DNA of 64,000 bases, taken from assembly GCA_002154655.1 (NCBI GenBank), contig NGUZ01000009.1, forward strand, positions 1 through 64,000, in the 5' to 3' direction. The position numbers and the translations under genes are program-made. Source of the stretch: Corynebacterium kefirresidentii. GTDB taxonomy: Bacteria > Actinomycetota > Actinomycetes > Mycobacteriales > Mycobacteriaceae. The notes beneath the pieces are model-generated. The model saw only the letters and a list, made by a program, of their open reading frames with translations. It ran no database searches and was not told where the DNA came from. Shown here one piece after another: positions 27,405 to 36,329 of the stretch (position 1 is the first letter of the stretch; each line of letters starts with the position of its first letter).

Positions 27405-28385
27405 CTAGAACAACGGCATGATATACACCGCCATGGCGATGCAGGCGAGCCAAGCCAAGGCGAGAACCTGCAAAGTGCGGTCCTCCAGTGCAATCTCATC
27501 CGGTGCGCCACCCTGGCCACGGTCCACATCGGCCGCATAGCGCAAGATGGCGATGGTAAACGGCACCATGGAGACCTGGTACCACACGCCACCGGTCTGG
27601 GCGTCGTTAGCGAGCTCGAAGCCCCAGAGGGTGTAGCAGATAACCACCGCGGTGGCGGCTAGCGTCCACACAAAGCGCAGGTAGGTAGGCGTATAACCTT
27701 CCAGGGACTTGCGGATTTTCGCGCCGGTTTGTTCCACAAGAAGGATCTCCGAGTAGCGCTTGCCAGAGGCCATAAATAGCGAGCCAAAGGCCGCCACCAG
27801 CAGGAACCACTGCGAAAGCTCGATGCCTGCGGCCACGCCACCGGCCATGGTGCGCAGCATGAAGCCAGAGGAAACTAGGGCGATATCAATCACCGGCATG
27901 TGCTTCCAACCGAAGCAATAACCCAATTGCAACGCGATATAAATCGCCATCACGATTGCCAACTGCGGGCCAGCGGTAGCGAGGAAGGATAGCCCGATGG
28001 ACAAGCAGATGAGCACCACGGCCATGACATAGGCGAGCTTGATGGGCAGCACGCCGGAGGCAATCGGGCGGAAGCGCTTGGTCGGATGCTCCTGATCCTC
28101 GCGCCAGTCCTTCGCATCATTGATCAGGTAGATGGAGGAAGCGCCGAGGCAGAAGACGATGAATGCCAAGAGGACATCGACAAGCACGCGCCCATGGAAC
28201 AGTGCATCGGCGCCGGCCGCGGCGGGGGCCGCCAGCACGAGGACGTTTTTGACCCATTGCTTGGGGCGCAGGGCCTTAATCATGCCATCGACAAGATTCT
28301 TCGGCGGCTTGCGCTTGCGGCCGGTATCTACGCCAGAGGTGTGCGGTTCCGAATGGAAAAAGTGCTGGTTTCCATCATCACTCAT
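27405..28385 (-). CDS. ubiA: Decaprenyl-phosphate phosphoribosyltransferase
   Basis: UbiA-superfamily prenyltransferase (326 residues) that joins phosphoribosyl pyrophosphate to decaprenyl phosphate, the first step towards the arabinose donor DPA. The metal-binding motif NDAKDWREDQEHP (NDxxDxxxD type, about residues 87-99) and the second acidic region YAADVDRGQGG near residue 285 are present, with eight or nine membrane segments. It is the orthologue of Rv3806c by position. Its start overlaps the end of the PAP2 gene by 8 bp, showing translational coupling. Confidence 0.95.
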   Translation of the reverse strand: MSDDGNQHFFHSEPHTSGVDTGRKRKPPKNLVDGMIKALRPKQWVKNVLVLAAPAAAGADALFHGRVLVDVLLAFIVFCLGASSIYLINDAKDWREDQEHPTKRFRPIASGVLPIKLAYVMAVVLICLSIGLSFLATAGPQLAIVMAIYIALQLGYCFGWKHMPVIDIALVSSGFMLRTMAGGVAAGIELSQWFLLVAAFGSLFMASGKRYSEILLVEQTGAKIRKSLEGYTPTYLRFVWTLAATAVVICYTLWGFELANDAQTGGVWYQVSMVPFTIAILRYAADVDRGQGGAPDEIALEDRTLQVLALAWLACIAMAVYIMPLF

Positions 28386-28893
28386 GCTTCATTCCTTTCA
28401 TCACGACCTCTGCGGTAGCAGCGCCGATGGCCGCACCCACTGCCGTATCTGTTGGGTAGTGCACTCCGAGCACCATACGCGATGCCATCATGACTGGCAC
28501 GCCGAGAAGCGGCGCCTTGCGGCCGGTAAGGCGGCTCGCCGCCACCAAGAATGCAGTAGTCGAGGTCGCGTGCGAACTGGGGAAAGACAGCTTGGAGGGA
28601 GTCTTTACCCCCACGCGCACGTACGGATAATCGGGGCGCTTGCGGCGCACGATGCGCTTGAGCACCACGCTGGCGGCGTGCGCGAGAAAGGCAGCAGCGC
28701 CCACCCGGATCCAGCCCTCGCGGCGGCGCTTGTCGACGCCCGCCCCTACCGCAGCGCTGCCCATCCAGCCCAGGGCATGCTCGCCCCAGTGGCTCAGCCC
28801 GCGGGCGGTAGGAAGCACGCCGGGCACGTCAAAGGCCGCACCCTGGATGGATTCGAGGATGCGCGATTCTGCTACGGAAAGTTTATTGGGCAT
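28378..28893 (-). CDS. PAP2-family phosphatase, decaprenyl-phosphoryl-phosphoribose pathway
   Basis: Membrane phosphatase of 171 residues with the three-part PAP2 signature: KxxxxxxRP (KRIVRRKRP, about residues 88-96), PSSHATS (about residues 116-122) and SRMVLGVHYPTD (about residues 148-159). Between glfT2 and ubiA it occupies the place of Rv3807c, the candidate phosphatase that converts decaprenylphosphoryl phosphoribose to decaprenylphosphoryl ribose. It overlaps glfT2 by 11 bp and ubiA by 8 bp, so the three genes form a coupled operon. Confidence 0.92.
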   Translation of the reverse strand: MPNKLSVAESRILESIQGAAFDVPGVLPTARGLSHWGEHALGWMGSAAVGAGVDKRRREGWIRVGAAAFLAHAASVVLKRIVRRKRPDYPYVRVGVKTPSKLSFPSSHATSTTAFLVAASRLTGRKAPLLGVPVMMASRMVLGVHYPTDTAVGAAIGAATAEVVMKGMKHE

Positions 28894-30835
28894 CGAAGAC
28901 CTTCTTCCAGGACTCGCGCGAGGTCAGCTCCGGCTGCGCCGCACGGTATTCAGCGCGCAGGTCATCGAAGTTTTCCTCGATCTCCTTCAGTAGCTCGCGG
29001 GTCTGCGATACGAGGTCTTTGGCCAGGTCGCGGTCGCGCTTGCGGAAGGCCACGCCGGTACCACCTGCGGTAGAGACGGTGGCAGAGTCCACGCGGGAAA
29101 GGGTAAACCACCGGGCCTCGTCCGGAGTGAGGTTAAGCTGAGGCGCCTCGTGGTGCGCAGCGTCTTCCTTGCTCACGAGGTGCTTGAGGCCCTTGATGGC
29201 CCACGGAATCTTCTTAATCTTGGCTAGGCGGCCGCCGATATTGCGCGTAGGCACACCCGGCGCGCCGGTGGGAGCGGGCAGCTCATCTGCGGATTCCAAA
29301 ATGACAGCATCGGAATAGTTCTTACGGATCTGCGCGATGCGCGGCAGCGAGGACTCCAGGATGTCAAAGAGATGGTCCGGCCCCGCTAGGAAGTCGCGCA
29401 TAGCTTCAATCTGGATGGCCATGGTGGAGTATTCCATGCACATGGTGTGCTTGAGGGTGGACTTGAAGATGGACTTGGTAATGCCCTTGGCCGGCCCCTC
29501 GTGGTACATCGCGGCAACGATGAGGCGGTTGCGCAGGTGGAAATAGGCCTGCCAGTCAATGGCATCATCCTTATCAGCCCAAGCCATGTGCCAGATGGCG
29601 GCACCCGGCCAGGTCACCGTGGGGAAGCCATTGCGCGCCGCGCGCAGGGAATACTCGGTATCGTCCCACTTGATAAAGAGCGGCAGCGGCTGGCCGTTGG
29701 TTTCTGCCACAATGCGCGGGAAGAGGCACATCCACCAGCCGTTGTACTCCACGTCAACGCGGCGGTGCAGCGCGCGGGAATCGTACTTCTTGGGATCTAG
29801 GTGGGTTTCGCGGGTACCGATGGCGCGCAGCGGGTACTTGGCAAAGTCGTGGTCGTAGACGGCGTGCGGTGCCGCACCCCACATGAAATCGGCACGGTTG
29901 ACACGCTCGCCGGTAGTGCGCAGCTGGGAGCGCTCCTGCAGGTTAAGCATCTGGCCACCGACGATAATCGGCTTGGCAGCGTAACGGGCCGCTTGCACCG
30001 CGCGCAGCACGGAATCCGGTTCGATGGCGATGTCATCGTCCATATAAAGGATGAAGGGCGAATCGGTATTTTCCAGCGCCTCGTACATGATGCGGGAGTA
30101 GCCACCGGAGCCGCCCAGGTTGCCCTGGCGGAACTCGCGGAAACGCTCGCCAAAGTGAGCGACTGCCTCGTCATAGCCTGGCTCATCGGCAGGGTGCTGG
30201 TTGCCTTGGTCCGGCATGAGGACGAAGTCGATGATTTCATCGACTACTGGGTCCTCGGCCAATGCCTTAAGGGCTGCTACGGCATCGGTCGGGCGGTTGA
30301 AAGTGGGAATGCCTACCGCCACGCGCTTGTCTTGGGCTGGCTGCTCGGTGCCGTCCGGCAGCACCTGCGGGCCGGGGGCGTGGGGGGAGCACCAGGCGGC
30401 GTCGGCAAGCGTGGTGTCCTGCTCGGCGGTGATATCGAACCACAGCCAGCCGCCGTCCTCGAAGTTTTTGAGTGGCAGCTCGAACTCATGGTGGCCGGTG
30501 CTTACCAGGTGGTTGGCCACGGAAATGCGCTGGCCATCCTGCTTGGAGCGGTAGAGGGAAATATTTGCCTGGCCCTCAATGTCCAGGCTGAGGATAACGG
30601 AGCGCAGCTGGGACCAGCGGCGCCAATAGGAGGCCGGGAAGGCGTTGAAGTAGGTTTCAAAAGAGGCTTCCTCGCCGGCCGGGATGGTTACGGACGTGCG
30701 GTTAAACCAGCTGAGGCGTTCGCGGTTTTGCTCGGCCTCGATGAGGTAGAGCATCCGCACATCAAAGGGCTCGCCGCGCTTAGGCAGCAGAATGCGCTGC
30801 AGGGGCTCATGGGCCTGGGTGTTGTTGGCAGTCAC
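28883..30835 (-). CDS. glfT2: Galactofuranosyltransferase GlfT2
   Basis: Bifunctional GT2 enzyme (650 residues) that polymerises the galactan with alternating beta-1,5 and beta-1,6 linkages from UDP-galactofuranose. An N-terminal beta-sandwich domain (about residues 1-170) precedes the GT-A domain; the DDD metal motif is at 266-268 (LYMDDDIAI), the catalytic region IKWDDTEYSLRA is near residue 385, and a helical C-terminal domain follows. The GTG start at 30835 matches the family N-terminus. It heads the glfT2-PAP2-ubiA operon, while glf, its donor-making partner, lies about 2.3 kb upstream on the same strand. Confidence 0.96.
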   Translation of the reverse strand: MTANNTQAHEPLQRILLPKRGEPFDVRMLYLIEAEQNRERLSWFNRTSVTIPAGEEASFETYFNAFPASYWRRWSQLRSVILSLDIEGQANISLYRSKQDGQRISVANHLVSTGHHEFELPLKNFEDGGWLWFDITAEQDTTLADAAWCSPHAPGPQVLPDGTEQPAQDKRVAVGIPTFNRPTDAVAALKALAEDPVVDEIIDFVLMPDQGNQHPADEPGYDEAVAHFGERFREFRQGNLGGSGGYSRIMYEALENTDSPFILYMDDDIAIEPDSVLRAVQAARYAAKPIIVGGQMLNLQERSQLRTTGERVNRADFMWGAAPHAVYDHDFAKYPLRAIGTRETHLDPKKYDSRALHRRVDVEYNGWWMCLFPRIVAETNGQPLPLFIKWDDTEYSLRAARNGFPTVTWPGAAIWHMAWADKDDAIDWQAYFHLRNRLIVAAMYHEGPAKGITKSIFKSTLKHTMCMEYSTMAIQIEAMRDFLAGPDHLFDILESSLPRIAQIRKNYSDAVILESADELPAPTGAPGVPTRNIGGRLAKIKKIPWAIKGLKHLVSKEDAAHHEAPQLNLTPDEARWFTLSRVDSATVSTAGGTGVAFRKRDRDLAKDLVSQTRELLKEIEENFDDLRAEYRAAQPELTSRESWKKVFDAQ

Positions 30836-30882
30836 GATAACTTCGATTCTCCAAACGGTATAAACAGTAGTCAGCGATTTAG

Positions 30883-30909
30883 CGTAGTTGCTTTTGCATA
30901 AGTACTACG
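30883..30909. promoter_or_regulatory. Inverted repeat in the glfT2 / DUF5129 divergent promoter
   Basis: CGTAGT (30883-30888) and ACTACG (30904-30909) flank a 15-bp AT-rich spacer in the 106-bp gap between divergent genes. It may be an operator shared by glfT2 and the membrane-protein gene. Confidence 0.35.
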
Positions 30910-30941
30910 GTTTACACGCGGAGCCCGTAAGATGGAACATC

Positions 30942-32204
30942 ATGAGATGGGTTCCTTGCGCGGCAGTAGTAGGTCTTTTTGCTGCAGCTAGCGCACCCGC
31001 CGCCCTCGCGGAGGACAAGCCCGCGGTGGAATTTTTGGACCACGCCCAGATTCTGAGCTCTTCGGACGAAGAGGCCGTGAAATCGCAAGCGCAGTCCATG
31101 CACCTTCCAGATTCCGTGCACGAGGTTGTCTACGCCACGTACCCGAATTCGGGCGAGGATTTTTCCCGCACCCTGTTGCATGACTTGGCGCGCGAGCACC
31201 CACAATTCATCAGCAACGGTGAGCTGCAGAAGAATGTACTCGTTATCGCCGTAGGCTTTGAACCCAATAGCATGGCCGTGCGCTGTGGCGCCCAAGTGTG
31301 CCGAGACATCAAGATTTATGACGCCGGCCGCGTGGACGGCATCCTGGATCAGATGCGGCCGGCGCTGGAGGACGATGACTATACCGTCGGCATGATCTTG
31401 GCCACGCGCGCCGCCGCGGATCCGACCGTGCGCCGGCAATATGCGCAGGAGGCGCCCACGTGGTCTATGTTCATTGCCACCACGTCAGTGATCGTGGTCC
31501 TCGCCGCGGTGGGGCTCATTACTTACTTGCTCACCCGCCGCGCCCGCCTGCGCAAGCGCTTTGACTATATTGCGGGAGTTCGCGATAGCGCCGAGGGGCT
31601 CATCGAGCGCACGGAGGCGCGCATTAATGCCCTGCAATCCCCCTTGGCGGGCGATTCCCTCAAGGTCCAGTGGCGTTTCCTAGTCAATCAGTACACCGAT
31701 GCGCGGCCGACGCTCAAGGCCTTAGAACACGTCCAGGACTTTTCCTCGCATGCCGCCTCCATCAAGGAGTCCTATAAGGCGCTCAAGCAGATCCAAACGG
31801 CCGCAGCGCAGATAGATTCCCTGGAAAAATTCTGCGACGGCGATACTGCGGTACGCGCCGGCGAGACGCAATGGCTGCTTAACGACGCCCAAACGACCCT
31901 CTCCCGTCAACCCGACAACGCCAGCCTCCGCCAGATGACCCAGCGCATTAGTAACCTATCTCAGGGCCTTTCGCGGGATGACTTTGACTTCGCCTTCGCT
32001 CGCCTCTTAGAGGACTACCACCCACTGGTGGGTGCGCTGCCAGAAAGGCTATATCCACAGCGCGACCGCCAGACTCCCCCGCTATTGGGCACGCCGGAAT
32101 GGCGCCCCGGCATGGGCACGCACTACATGCCCTATAGGTTCGCGGGCTTCTGGGTGGCCAACAACAATGTCTCCTCCCAGCTGCCCAACCCGTATCGCTT
32201 CTAA
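30942..32204 (+). CDS. DUF5129-like membrane protein (TPM-like domain)
   Basis: Protein of 420 residues from the ATG at 30942, the start that puts a signal peptide (cleavage near ALA-ED) at the N-terminus; the frame extends to 30888. The exported domain (about residues 25-175) has the TPM-type pattern DHAQILSSSDEEAV...VLVIAVGF and two Cys. One membrane segment (about residues 185-205) is followed by a long helical cytoplasmic region predicted to form coiled coils and ending in a Pro-rich tail. It resembles corynebacterial DUF5129 proteins; function unknown. It separates glfT2 from glf, which are neighbours in M. tuberculosis. Its stop codon shares the bases CTAA with the convergent gene. Confidence 0.75.
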   Translation: MRWVPCAAVVGLFAAASAPAALAEDKPAVEFLDHAQILSSSDEEAVKSQAQSMHLPDSVHEVVYATYPNSGEDFSRTLLHDLAREHPQFISNGELQKNVLVIAVGFEPNSMAVRCGAQVCRDIKIYDAGRVDGILDQMRPALEDDDYTVGMILATRAAADPTVRRQYAQEAPTWSMFIATTSVIVVLAAVGLITYLLTRRARLRKRFDYIAGVRDSAEGLIERTEARINALQSPLAGDSLKVQWRFLVNQYTDARPTLKALEHVQDFSSHAASIKESYKALKQIQTAAAQIDSLEKFCDGDTAVRAGETQWLLNDAQTTLSRQPDNASLRQMTQRISNLSQGLSRDDFDFAFARLLEDYHPLVGALPERLYPQRDRQTPPLLGTPEWRPGMGTHYMPYRFAGFWVANNNVSSQLPNPYRF

Positions 32205-32788
32205 GCGTTAACCGGCTCAGTGACCGGATCAATGCCCAGCTTATTGAGCATGTAGAGCACGCGGGCTTCGAGGTCATCGGCCAATTCGCGCGTCTGCTCT
32301 ACGGTATCCGCGGTAGGAATATCCCAGATTTTGATGTCTTTGCCTGCCTCATCGCGTTCGACCTCACGGCCTAGGAACACGATATAATCCGGCATCGCTA
32401 CCGTCCGCACCTCATCAAGGTACTTATGTGGAGCCTCACCCATTCCGCGCTCGTTCATGACGTGGGCGAGGTGGCCTTCTGCCTCGTTTTCCGGGTGGGC
32501 AACGGCGGTATCCACAAAGAGGGCCTCGCCGGCGTGCTTGCGGGTCAGTTCCGCCGCAGCCTGGGCCAGCGCATTATTAGTACCGGCGGCAAAGCGGATA
32601 TGAAGGCGGTGAGCGCCGAAGTATTCACGCACCTCACGCTCCACCAATAGCGGCACGAATTCTTCGAGCTCTGCCTTCTTGGTGTGCTTGGCAATAACCT
32701 CATCGAGCTTGGCATCGATTTCTGCGGCGGTGTACTCGTGGCCGTAGTTTTCGTGCAGATCCTGACGCAGGGTTTCAAACTGGTTCAT
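32201..32788 (-). CDS. ArsC/LMW-phosphatase-like pseudoenzyme
   Basis: A 195-residue protein with an N-terminal three-helix bundle (about residues 1-58, motif EYTAAEIDAKLDEVI) as in actinobacterial thiol arsenate reductases and related phosphatases, followed by an ArsC/low-molecular-weight tyrosine phosphatase fold. The loop that should read C-x5-R-S instead reads FAAGTNNALAQAAAEL (residues 66-81): Ala replaces the nucleophilic Cys (A68), Leu replaces the Arg (L74) and Ala the Ser. The distal acid loop is WDIPTADT (residues 155-162) instead of DLPDP. The fold looks intact but catalysis by the normal mechanism is impossible, so a binding or regulatory role is likely. A good AAGGGG site precedes the ATG. 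Confidence 0.7.
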   Translation of the reverse strand: MNQFETLRQDLHENYGHEYTAAEIDAKLDEVIAKHTKKAELEEFVPLLVEREVREYFGAHRLHIRFAAGTNNALAQAAAELTRKHAGEALFVDTAVAHPENEAEGHLAHVMNERGMGEAPHKYLDEVRTVAMPDYIVFLGREVERDEAGKDIKIWDIPTADTVEQTRELADDLEARVLYMLNKLGIDPVTEPVNA

Positions 32789-32804
32789 TGTTATCCCCTT
32801 TCTC

Positions 32805-32833
32805 GGATTATTGTCCCGTTTGCTAAGTGTTAA
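32805..32833 (-). promoter_or_regulatory. Candidate promoter of the ArsC-like gene
   Basis: On the minus strand TTAACA (32828-32833) and TAATCC (32805-32810) are 17 bp apart, a plausible -35/-10 pair in front of the gene starting at 32788. The -35 element overlaps the first GTTAAC palindrome. Confidence 0.4.
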
Positions 32834-32890
32834 CCTGACGTTAACTTTACAGGTTAACGGTGGGTTAAGTCAAACGGTTGGGTTAAACCC
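32829..32890. repeat. Cluster of five GTTAA elements
   Basis: GTTAAC palindromes start at 32829, 32840 and 32853, and further GTTAA elements start at 32864 and 32882, with spacings of 11, 13, 11 and 18 bp, close to one helical turn. The outer pair of palindromes is part of a larger 9-bp inverted repeat (GTTAACCTG / CAGGTTAAC, 32829-32837 with 32850-32858). This looks like a cooperative operator in front of the ArsC-like gene. Confidence 0.6.
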
Positions 32891-33054
32891 AATAGTTTTC
32901 TGCGCCGAAAATGCGGGAAGGCCCGCCGGGAGTTCCGGCAGGCCTTCTTGGACTGTTCCTTCTTTTTATCGGGAATGCGCGATGCACGGCTACGCAATTT
33001 TAGATGCTCTTGCAGCCGCTCCGGCGACATTTTCCACATGCGGCGATCAGCCAT
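32854..33054 (-). CDS. Small basic protein with an internal terminator, ArfA-like architecture
   Basis: A 66-codon ORF with a textbook AAGGAGGTGA site seven bases or so before the ATG, 33 bp downstream of glf. The product begins MADRRMWKMSPERLQEHL and is very rich in Lys and Arg. From codon 37 to 46 the coding strand folds into a 12-bp GC-rich hairpin followed by TTTT near codons 48-49, so most transcripts should end inside the ORF and lack a stop codon. Codons 50-66 run into the promoter of the next gene. This is the organisation of proteobacterial arfA and Bacillus brfA, ribosome-rescue factors made from non-stop mRNA. The sequence itself is not recognisably ArfA. Alternatively the gene simply lost its stop codon. 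Confidence 0.6.
   Translation of the reverse strand: MADRRMWKMSPERLQEHLKLRSRASRIPDKKKEQSKKACRNSRRAFPHFRRRKLLGLTQPFDLTHR
32918..32946 (-). terminator. Hairpin inside the small basic ORF
   Basis: Arms 32918-32929 and 32935-32946 pair over 12 bp with a 5-nt loop. In the minus-strand RNA the single odd position is a U-G wobble, while in the plus-strand RNA it is a C-A mismatch, so the structure is tuned to the strand that carries the ORF. UUUU follows after seven bases; a competing short hairpin GCGGG-CCUU-CCCGC sits directly before AUUUU. Confidence 0.75.
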
Positions 33055-33058
33055 ACCG

Positions 33059-33081
33059 TCACCTCCTTCCTGTAGAGGTGA
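33059..33081 (-). promoter_or_regulatory. Hairpin covering the RBS of the small basic ORF
   Basis: TCACCTC and GAGGTGA arms (33059-33065 with 33075-33081, 9-nt loop) pair perfectly. The right-hand arm in RNA is part of the Shine-Dalgarno sequence, so folding would hide it. A ribosome finishing glf at 33088 would disrupt the stem, suggesting translational coupling. Confidence 0.55.
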
Positions 33082-33087
33082 TCAAGT

Positions 33088-34344
<1,257 letters not shown>

Positions 34345-34430
34345 TCACAGAAGTCACAAACGTACCATCACAATCAATTCTTAACTTTTGGCAACCGTTT
34401 TTACAGCTGCACAACCCCAGGGAGACAACA

Positions 34431-36329
34431 GTGCAACAACGACGTCGACTAGTACCCACCAGGTCCAAGTGGTCCACCCCGGTCATCGCGGCAGTCACCT
34501 CTATCGCGCTCGCCGTAACCGCAGCATTCGGCGGCCAGCAGGTACTTAAGACCCAGGACTCCAACAATGGCGGTCCCATTGAGGTCAAAAACGCCTCCAC
34601 CAGCTTCAGCGATGGCGAATCCATCGTCGTCGATGACCCCGCCGTAGCCGCGCAGGGCGACGGCGAAGGCCGCCGCGCGGTCAAGCAATTCCACCGCGAC
34701 GAAACCTTCAACATGTTCGCCGTCACGTGGGAGGGTAAGCGCGATATCAACTCCTTCGTGCGCTCCAAACAGCAGGATGGCTCCTGGAGCGAGTGGCTGC
34801 CCATGGATGCGATGAACTACTCCGAGGGCAAGAACGGCACCGAGCTCATCTTCGTGGGCGATACCAACGATGTTCAGGTCTCTATGGCCAACGTCGACCT
34901 CGTGACCGGATCCCACCTGGACAAGAAGGAAGACTCCCTCCTGGACAAAGCCGCTAAGGGCGCTGATGCACATCGCCCAGCACCGCTTGCCTACAACGTC
35001 GGCGAAATCTCCCCCGTGGCCGATGAGCGCACCCAGGTTGCGGATCTCGACGCCGTGTTTATCGACGGCAATGCCCAGGAAGGCGAAGCTATCGAACCCA
35101 CCGCGGAAACCGCGGGTATGCCCAAGGTTGTCTCCCGCGCCGGCTGGGGTGCCGATGAGTCCAAGCGCTGCCAGCAGCCGACCTACGACGATGGCTTGAA
35201 AGCTATGACCCTGCACCACACCGCGGGTACCAATAACTACACCCGCGCGCAGGCGGCGGCACAGGTTCGCGGTGCTTATGAATACCATGCACAGACCCTG
35301 GGCTGGTGCGATATCGGCTACAACGTGCTGGTAGATAAGTTCGGCACCATCTATGAGGGCCGCTATGGCGGTTTGGACAAGGCTGTACAGGGTGCCCACG
35401 TAGGCGGCTTCAATGCCAATAACTGGGGCATTTCCATGATTGGCAACTACGAGGAAACCGAGCCTTCCCGCGAGATGCTCAACTCCGTGGCCGAGATTGC
35501 GGGCTGGAAGGCCGCTATTTCTGGCATCGATCCAATGGGCAAGGCCAGCTTGTACTCTGGCGGATTCAACGGCTCCAAGTTCCCTGCAGGAACCATGGCC
35601 ACCGTGCCGGCGTTCGCGGGCCATAATGATTTTCACTACACGGCCTGCCCGGGTCAGTACACCATGCGCCACTGGGACGAAATCCGTAAGAACACCAAGC
35701 GCAAAGCGGATGCCGTTAAGTCCGGTAAGAACAGTACGGATCTGAATTGGCAGAAGGCTCCTCAGCCCAATGCCCCCAAGAGCCCGCAGCAGGTGGGTGG
35801 GGACATCACCTCCTCGCTAGGCGACGTCGAGGTGCCAGTCTCCACTATCTCCGCCCTCGCTGGAATCGCTGCCGCAGTCTTCGGCGTGCTCATCGCCAAC
35901 GACCGCCTGCAGAAGCCTGATACCGATCAAAAGGTGGCGGGCAACCTGACCACCGGCGATATTCCGGAGATTGTCAATAAGGTCGTACAGGTTTCGAATA
36001 ACGAAGGCCTCAAGGAGTCCTGGACCTCCGTCCTCAACGCTTTCGGCCCGGTGCTGGGCCTGGCAGTTGGCGGCCCGGATACCACCGATGGCGGCAAGAT
36101 CCTCTACCAGCTCTTCCAGAATGGCGTGGTGCTCTCCTCTAAGGAGTCCGGTACCAAGGCTCTCACCGGTGAAATTGCCAAGAAGTGGTCCGAGGGCGAT
36201 AATGCCTCCAAGCTCGGCCTGCCTACGTCCAATGAGGAGAAGAATGGCAAGGAAATCCGCGTGAAATTCCAGGGCGGCGAGATTGTCTACAACACCGAAA
36301 CGGAAAAGGTAGACATCTTCACCGACTAG
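34431..36329 (+). CDS. Secreted N-acetylmuramoyl-L-alanine amidase (PGRP) with LGFP segment
   Basis: Peptidoglycan hydrolase of 632 residues. A signal or anchor helix lies at residues 16-33. An N-terminal domain of unknown type (about residues 45-225) is followed by the Amidase_2/PGRP domain (about 230-425) with zinc ligands H262 or H263 (TLHHTAG), H402 and C406 (HYTACPG). A Lys-rich linker, a hydrophobic segment near residues 470-485 and one or two LGFP-type units (SKLGLPTSNE) follow. It matches Rv3811 in type and position beside glf. GTG start with AGGGAG upstream. The stop shares CTAG with the convergent HAD gene. Confidence 0.9.
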   Translation: MQQRRRLVPTRSKWSTPVIAAVTSIALAVTAAFGGQQVLKTQDSNNGGPIEVKNASTSFSDGESIVVDDPAVAAQGDGEGRRAVKQFHRDETFNMFAVTWEGKRDINSFVRSKQQDGSWSEWLPMDAMNYSEGKNGTELIFVGDTNDVQVSMANVDLVTGSHLDKKEDSLLDKAAKGADAHRPAPLAYNVGEISPVADERTQVADLDAVFIDGNAQEGEAIEPTAETAGMPKVVSRAGWGADESKRCQQPTYDDGLKAMTLHHTAGTNNYTRAQAAAQVRGAYEYHAQTLGWCDIGYNVLVDKFGTIYEGRYGGLDKAVQGAHVGGFNANNWGISMIGNYEETEPSREMLNSVAEIAGWKAAISGIDPMGKASLYSGGFNGSKFPAGTMATVPAFAGHNDFHYTACPGQYTMRHWDEIRKNTKRKADAVKSGKNSTDLNWQKAPQPNAPKSPQQVGGDITSSLGDVEVPVSTISALAGIAAAVFGVLIANDRLQKPDTDQKVAGNLTTGDIPEIVNKVVQVSNNEGLKESWTSVLNAFGPVLGLAVGGPDTTDGGKILYQLFQNGVVLSSKESGTKALTGEIAKKWSEGDNASKLGLPTSNEEKNGKEIRVKFQGGEIVYNTETEKVDIFTD

